From: JBCBRD01 sp039819785
Lineage (GTDB): Bacteria > Pseudomonadota > Alphaproteobacteria > Rhizobiales > Hyphomicrobiaceae
Assembly (NCBI GenBank): GCA_039819785.1
Contig: JBCBRH010000018.1
Span: 12,472-76,471, forward strand
Reading direction: 5' to 3'
DNA length: 64,000 nucleotides
The notes beneath the pieces are model-generated. The model saw nothing but the letters and a program-made list of their open reading frames with translations, ran no database searches and was not told the DNA's origin. Each line of letters begins with the position of its first letter. The first letter of the stretch is position 1. Made by a program: the position numbers and the translations under genes. Of this stretch, positions 60,801 to 64,000 are shown piece after piece.

Positions 60801-60840
60801 GTTGTGTGGCTTGGCTGGATTGAAGCACGGTGTCTGCCAT
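57796..60840 (-). CDS. mgdC: N-methylglutamate dehydrogenase subunit C (sarcosine oxidase alpha-like)
   Basis: A 1014-residue large subunit. Residues ~30-130 carry the N-terminal ferredoxin-like fold (FKFDGKTFQGHPGDTLASAL). A dinucleotide-binding FAD/NAD domain follows (DVLIIGSGPTGLMAALAAGS; FANNDAPGVMLASAVRTYIH). The C-terminal ~370 residues form a GcvT/aminomethyltransferase-type folate domain (PLNKVRYGVMLREDGMVMDD; VMRIEKGHVAGPELDGRTTL), which would trap the oxidised methyl as methylene-tetrahydrofolate. The length fits heterotetrameric sarcosine oxidase alpha subunits. Its ATG shares one base with the delta subunit stop (TGATG). This subunit channels one-carbon units into the folate pool. 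Confidence 0.88.
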   Translation of the reverse strand: MADTVLQSSQATQPNADPQASSRPAPRRLSAGGLIDRSEHLTFKFDGKTFQGHPGDTLASALLANDVRLVGRSFKYHRPRGILTAGFEEPNAMVELREGNRQEPNTRATMVELYDGLVSRSQNRWPSLSFDVLSVNQMLSPILAAGFYYKTFMWPAAFWEMVYEPIIRRAAGLGSGSREPDPDTYEKAWAHCDVLIIGSGPTGLMAALAAGSSGARVILADADFQPGGRLNAEADSLDGVASNQWVGTTLEELSALPNVRVMPRTTVFGVYDQNTYGAVEQVNDHRREPMPHQPRQRGWKIVTKRAILATGAIERPLVFANNDAPGVMLASAVRTYIHRFGVCPGKQAVVYTTSDDGWRTAQSLTEAGADVTLIDPRTSTEHPTHNGTFDVVKGAVVEKASGGRAVQSVEIRQADGTTSSIDCDLVAVSNGWNPTIHLTCHLGAKPTWDDEKNAFLAQTPPPGMVVGGAAAAKFTLTEALSEGVRMGLEAASSVGCSKRLNIPVPEVDGEETASVTPRWGIGSSTRKLKGKAFVDFQNDVTLTDIELAIQEGFSAAEHVKRYTTLGMATDQGKTANVTGLGVIADLTDQPMANVGTTVFRPPFTPVTLGAFVGHARGRDFGPTRRTPSHDWAHEMGATFTEAGLWQRAQFFPKPDETDWLDTVAREVKTVRSAVGLCDVSTLGKIDIQGADVATFLDRIYANTISTLPLNKVRYGVMLREDGMVMDDGTVCRLGPDHVLVTTTTANAGKVLEHLDFCHQVLWPDLGVSIVPVTEQWAQYAVAGPRSRDLLAKLVDDPAAVSNDALPFMGFTTVQIGGAEARVFRVSFCGELAYEIAIPATYGDALIRALMQAGETLGVAPYGTEALGVMRIEKGHVAGPELDGRTTLRDLGLGKMGAKKTGFVGRTLAQRPALLDPARPILVGLIPKDPSEKVLAGAHLIAVGRATTAENDEGHISSAAFSPTRGHDIALGFLARGRDRIGQDIRAVDPLRGSDVTCTIVDPVFVDPNGEKVRG

Positions 60841-61115
60841 CAGCTGCCCTGCTGCCGGTCGCCATTGGCAAATCGTACGTTTTCGATGTGGTGGGTGCGT
60901 GTATCACGCGTCACGACCAGCCAGGAACGGCATCCGGAGACGTGCACCCAGTGCTCGTCGATGACCCCGGCAGCGTTTTCACGCAGGTAGACATAATCGA
61001 GAAAGGTTTGTTCACCGCCAGCCGCTTCTGGGTCGGGACGATTGAAACCCTCTGCGCCGCGGTAGTGAAATTCGCGGACGTCACGATCTCCGCAATAGGG
61101 GCAGGTTATGCGCAT
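60840..61115 (-). CDS. mgdB: N-methylglutamate dehydrogenase subunit B (sarcosine oxidase delta-like)
   Basis: A 91-residue zinc-binding subunit. It begins MRITCPYCGDRDVREFHYRG with the C-x2-C pair; His and Cys ligands come later in DEHWVHVSGCRSWLVVTRDT. It is the small delta-type subunit of the four-part oxidase and stabilises its assembly. It lies between the beta-like and alpha-like subunit genes in the standard B-D-A-G order and overlaps the alpha gene by one base. Confidence 0.88.
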   Translation of the reverse strand: MRITCPYCGDRDVREFHYRGAEGFNRPDPEAAGGEQTFLDYVYLRENAAGVIDEHWVHVSGCRSWLVVTRDTRTHHIENVRFANGDRQQGS

Positions 61116-61186
61116 CGTTGTGTCTCATCCTCAGTGGGTTCGGGATCGGAGGCTTGGGTCTTCGCGGCCAACACTGGACCTGCCTC

Positions 61187-62437
61187 CTAGTGGAGGTTGG
61201 GTTGTGCACCCGACCCTTTTTCGTCAATCACAGCACCTCGATTGAAACGGTCGAGCCGGTAGGCTGCTGCGGTCTTGTGGGGTGTTTCGGTGGCGATCAG
61301 ATGCGCAAAGCACCAGCCGGAAGCCGGGGTGGCTTTGAAGCCTCCATAGTTCCATGCGCCATTGAGATACAGGCCTTCGATCGGTGTCTTGTCGATGATC
61401 GGCGAGCCGTCCATGGACATGTCAATCACGCCACCCCAGGATCGAAGCATGCGCAACCTTGCAAGGTTTGGGAACAGTGCGAGTGCGCCTTCAGCGACAT
61501 CCTCAACCACTGGGAGGTTTCCGCGGGCTGCATAGGAATTGTACCCGTCAATATCACCGCCGAAGACGAGCCCGCCCTTATCCGACTGACTGACGTAGAA
61601 GTGGCCTGCGCCGTAAGTGACCACGCCGTCGATGAGCGGTTTCAACCCTTCACTAACGAAGGCCTGAATGACGTGGCTTTCGATTGGCAGCCTGAGACCG
61701 GCGAAAGCTGCGGTGCGTGATGTGTTGCCTGCGGTCGCCAGGCCGATTTTGTTTGCGCCGATAAATCCGCGTTTGGTTTCGACGCCTTTTGCGTACCCCT
61801 GGTCCATGCGTATGCCGGTGACTTCGCAGTTCTCGATGATGTCGACACCCAGCTTGTCGGCGGCTCGGGCGAATCCCCAGGCCACGGCATCATGGCGGAC
61901 GGTGCCGCCGCGTTTTTGGAGGAGGCCGCCGGTGATTGGAAAACGCGCGTGGTCAAAATCCGCAAACGGGATCATGCGGCGGACCTCTTCGCGGTCGAGT
62001 AGTTCGGCATCTACGCCGTGCAGGCGCATCGCGTTCCCGCGCCTTGCGTAGGCGTTGCGCTGGCCGTCTGAGTGGCAGAGGTTCAATATCCCGCGCTGGG
62101 AGACCATCGCGTTGTAGTTCAAGTCCTGTTCGAGGCCCTCCCAGAGCTTCATGGACAATTCATAGAAAGGGATGTTGCCGGGAAGCAGGTAGTTTGACCG
62201 GATCAAGGTCGTGTTGCGACCGACGTTTCCGGAGCCGAGATATCCCTTTTCCAGGACCGCGATATTGCTGATCCCGTGTTCCTTGGCGAGGTAAAACGCT
62301 GTTGCAAGGCCATGCCCTCCACCCCCGACGATGACGACATCGTAGTGGCTTTTCGGCTCTGGTTTGCGCCATGCAGGCTGCCACCCGCGGTTTGCGTTCA
62401 GCGCTTGTCCGACGAGATTGAGAAACGAATAGCGCAT
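61187..62437 (-). CDS. mgdA: N-methylglutamate dehydrogenase subunit A (sarcosine oxidase beta-like)
   Basis: A 416-residue flavoprotein, the catalytic beta-type subunit. The FAD-binding start is DVVIVGGGGHGLATAFYLAK, followed by VLEKGYLGSGNVGRNTTLIR, typical of the DAO family, and late RSWGGVIDMSMDGSPIIDKT. The covalent-FMN His of sarcosine oxidases is probably within GNVGRNT or nearby, but I cannot place it with certainty. It oxidises the N-methyl group of N-methylglutamate to give glutamate and a formaldehyde-level carbon. It starts 17 bp after the gmaS stop, so the two are in one operon. Confidence 0.88.
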   Translation of the reverse strand: MRYSFLNLVGQALNANRGWQPAWRKPEPKSHYDVVIVGGGGHGLATAFYLAKEHGISNIAVLEKGYLGSGNVGRNTTLIRSNYLLPGNIPFYELSMKLWEGLEQDLNYNAMVSQRGILNLCHSDGQRNAYARRGNAMRLHGVDAELLDREEVRRMIPFADFDHARFPITGGLLQKRGGTVRHDAVAWGFARAADKLGVDIIENCEVTGIRMDQGYAKGVETKRGFIGANKIGLATAGNTSRTAAFAGLRLPIESHVIQAFVSEGLKPLIDGVVTYGAGHFYVSQSDKGGLVFGGDIDGYNSYAARGNLPVVEDVAEGALALFPNLARLRMLRSWGGVIDMSMDGSPIIDKTPIEGLYLNGAWNYGGFKATPASGWCFAHLIATETPHKTAAAYRLDRFNRGAVIDEKGSGAQPNLH

Positions 62438-62454
62438 CGCTCAGGTGTTATCCG

Positions 62455-63759
62455 TCAACAATCAAGCGTGGAGCGGCGCTCCCACTCTGTCAGCTGGCTT
62501 GTGTAGGCGTTCCAATCGTTGGTCTTCAGCTTTGTGTAGGCTGTCGTGAATGCTTCGCCGAGACCGTCCTTCAAGACGGCCGATGCCTCGAAGGCGCGCA
62601 AAGCATCGAGTAGGTTGAGCGGCAGTTGCTTGGCGTCTTTGACGGTGTGGCCTTCTGCGTACATGTCGATATCAAGCCGTGGGCCGGGGTCGCGACCGTT
62701 TTCAATTCCATCGAAACCGGCAGCAAGAATGGCAGCCGGCAGCAAATAGGGGTTGGTTGATCCATCCGCGAGGCGGAGTTCAAAACGGCCGGGGTCGGGG
62801 ATGCGGATCATATGCGTCCGGTTGTTGCCAGCGTAAGTTACGGTGTTGGGGGACCACGTGGCACCGGACAGCGTGCGCGGTGCATTGATGCGCTTATAGG
62901 AATTCACCGTCGGGTTTGTGATGGCGGCCATCGCATCGGCTGAATGGATGATGCCGGCCAGGAACTGGTAACCCAGGGCTGAGACGCCCAACTCACCGTT
63001 TGGGTCTTCAAACACGTTGGCGCCAGTCGCGGTGGACCACAACGACACGTGTGCGTGGCATCCGTTGCCGGTCAGATTCGCGAAGGGCTTGGGCATGAAG
63101 GTTGCGCGGAGTCCGTGTTTTTCGGCGATGGACTTGACCATGTATTTGAAGAACGCATGCCGGTCGGCGGTCTTCATTGCGCTGTCAAAGGTCCAATTCA
63201 TTTCGAACTGACCGTTGGCGTCCTCATGGTCGTTCTGGTAGGGGCCCCAACCCAATTCCAACATGCAATCGCAGATCTCTGTGATGACGTCGTAGCGGCG
63301 CATCAAGGCTTGCTGGTCATAGCAGGGCTTGGCCTGATAGTCGGCTGGGTCGGAGATGGCGTTGCCATCCGGGGTGATCAAAAAGTATTCGCATTCAACG
63401 CCTGTTTTGAGGTCATAGCCCTTGTCGGCGGCAGCCTTTACGGCCTGGGCCAGGACATTGCGAGGGGCTTGTTCTACGGGTTTGCCGTCCATCCAAAGTG
63501 AAGCTGCAAGCCATCCGACATCCTTTTTCCAAGGCAGCTGGATGAGGCTATCTGGGTCTGGAACAGCGAACATGTCGGGATCAGCGGGTGTCATGTCCAG
63601 CCAGCTGGCGAAACCTGCAAATCCCGCACCGGTTTGAGCCATTTCGCCGATGGCTGCGGCGGGCACGAGTTTGGCCCGCATGGTGCCGAACAGGTCAACA
63701 AAGCTGATGAGAAAATACTTGATGCCGCGCTCGGCAGCGATCGCAGATAAGTCCGTCAT
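62455..63759 (-). CDS. gmaS: Gamma-glutamylmethylamide synthetase
   Basis: A 434-residue GS-fold ligase that makes gamma-glutamylmethylamide from glutamate, methylamine and ATP, the first step of indirect methylamine use. It begins MTDLSAIAAERGIKYFLISF and has ECEYFLITPDG, the metal/ATP site NDHEDANGQFEMNW, NGCHAHVSLWSTATG, and RFELRLADGSTNPYLLPAAI. The N in ANGQ matches known GmaS proteins, unlike the APGQ of true GS. The ATG at 63759 gives the usual family length; the frame stays open to 63834 but the extra ~25 residues look like read-through. It lies between mgsC and mgdA. Confidence 0.9.
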   Translation of the reverse strand: MTDLSAIAAERGIKYFLISFVDLFGTMRAKLVPAAAIGEMAQTGAGFAGFASWLDMTPADPDMFAVPDPDSLIQLPWKKDVGWLAASLWMDGKPVEQAPRNVLAQAVKAAADKGYDLKTGVECEYFLITPDGNAISDPADYQAKPCYDQQALMRRYDVITEICDCMLELGWGPYQNDHEDANGQFEMNWTFDSAMKTADRHAFFKYMVKSIAEKHGLRATFMPKPFANLTGNGCHAHVSLWSTATGANVFEDPNGELGVSALGYQFLAGIIHSADAMAAITNPTVNSYKRINAPRTLSGATWSPNTVTYAGNNRTHMIRIPDPGRFELRLADGSTNPYLLPAAILAAGFDGIENGRDPGPRLDIDMYAEGHTVKDAKQLPLNLLDALRAFEASAVLKDGLGEAFTTAYTKLKTNDWNAYTSQLTEWERRSTLDC

Positions 63760-63846
63760 GGGTTTCTCATTTCCTCGTTGAATGCCCGGGTTAGGCTGTG
63801 TCGCTTTGCGAAATCTCCGGAAAAAATTGAGCATCTCGACCTGCGG

Positions 63847-64000
63847 TTAGAACGTCCCCTGACCTGGAATCCAATTGGTGCCAGCCAACGGAATACGGGC
63901 CATGGCAGCCGCCTCCATTGTTAGGGCCACAAGGTCTTCGGGTTCCAAGTTGCGTACATCACTTTTGCCGCAAGCCCTGGCGATGGTCTGAGTCTCAAGC
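63847..64000 (-). CDS. mgsC: N-methylglutamate synthase FMN subunit, C-terminal end (truncated by window)
   Basis: The last 50 residues of a protein whose start lies beyond the window. The visible end, DVRNLEPEDLVALTMEAAAM then ARIPLAGTNWIPGQGTF, matches the C-terminus of the FMN-binding glutamate-synthase-family subunit of N-methylglutamate synthase (GltB2-like). That enzyme moves the methylamino group of gamma-glutamylmethylamide onto 2-oxoglutarate. It precedes gmaS by 87 bp on the same strand. The remaining subunits (mgsA, mgsB) are expected just outside the window. Confidence 0.7.
   Translation of the reverse strand, partial: LETQTIARACGKSDVRNLEPEDLVALTMEAAAMARIPLAGTNWIPGQGTF

Overview
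The window reads as chromosomal DNA of a moderately GC-rich marine-type alphaproteobacterium, probably in or near the Hyphomicrobiales. Three things point there: a class GN sortase with its dedicated VIT/vWA substrate, an MntR-controlled manganese ABC transporter, and an N-methylglutamate pathway operon for methylamine use. The placement is inference, since the window has no rRNA or other marker gene. I see no tRNA, rRNA, insertion sequence, prophage or CRISPR array.

Layout. 1-14650 is an envelope and accessory stretch: the 3' end of an RND efflux pump, an XRE-type regulator, the sortase target with its sortase, an orphan TctC-like binding protein, a PstS-OmpA fusion, a membrane-anchored Sel1/TPR protein, and a fused ATP-grasp/alpha-E protein coupled to a transglutaminase-like protein. 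14682-30332 is an exopolysaccharide locus: priming glycosylphosphotransferase, Wzx-like flippase, FemAB/GNAT-like protein, three glycosyltransferases, polysaccharide deacetylase, Wzy-like polymerase, a Wzz/GumC-type copolymerase without a kinase domain, and a glycoside hydrolase. Several minus-strand genes in it overlap by 4 bp. 30706-41084 holds an aldehyde dehydrogenase, a manganese importer with divergent mntR and MntR-box-like sites between them, a NarL-type two-component pair, and a crotonase-fold enzyme that lacks the usual catalytic glutamates. 41362-46126 pairs a secreted caspase-like protein with a convergent membrane Ser/Thr kinase that shares its terminator. Next come a structured intergenic element with five TGGGAG repeats, a small hypothetical protein and a LuxR-type regulator.

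48563-52932 is a three-gene operon (HlyD-like adaptor, GAF-HlyD fusion, PqqD-like/M50 peptidase/HlyD fusion) that looks like an uncharacterised peptide-processing or export device. 53081-57113 encodes two glutamine-synthetase-fold enzymes and a cytochrome P450. It converges on the minus-strand operon mgsC(partial)-gmaS-mgdABCD at 57147-64000. That operon would ligate methylamine to glutamate, move the methylamino group to give N-methylglutamate, and oxidise this to glutamate and a one-carbon unit. The neighbouring ligase/P450 set may extend the same gamma-glutamylation chemistry to other amines.

The candidates most worth following as undescribed systems are the GAF-HlyD/M50 operon, the ligase-ligase-P450 operon, and the TGGGAG stem-loop element. 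Start codons were chosen from Shine-Dalgarno spacing and overlap with neighbours; many are uncertain by a few tens of bases. Functions are family-level readings of the translated sequence without database searches.
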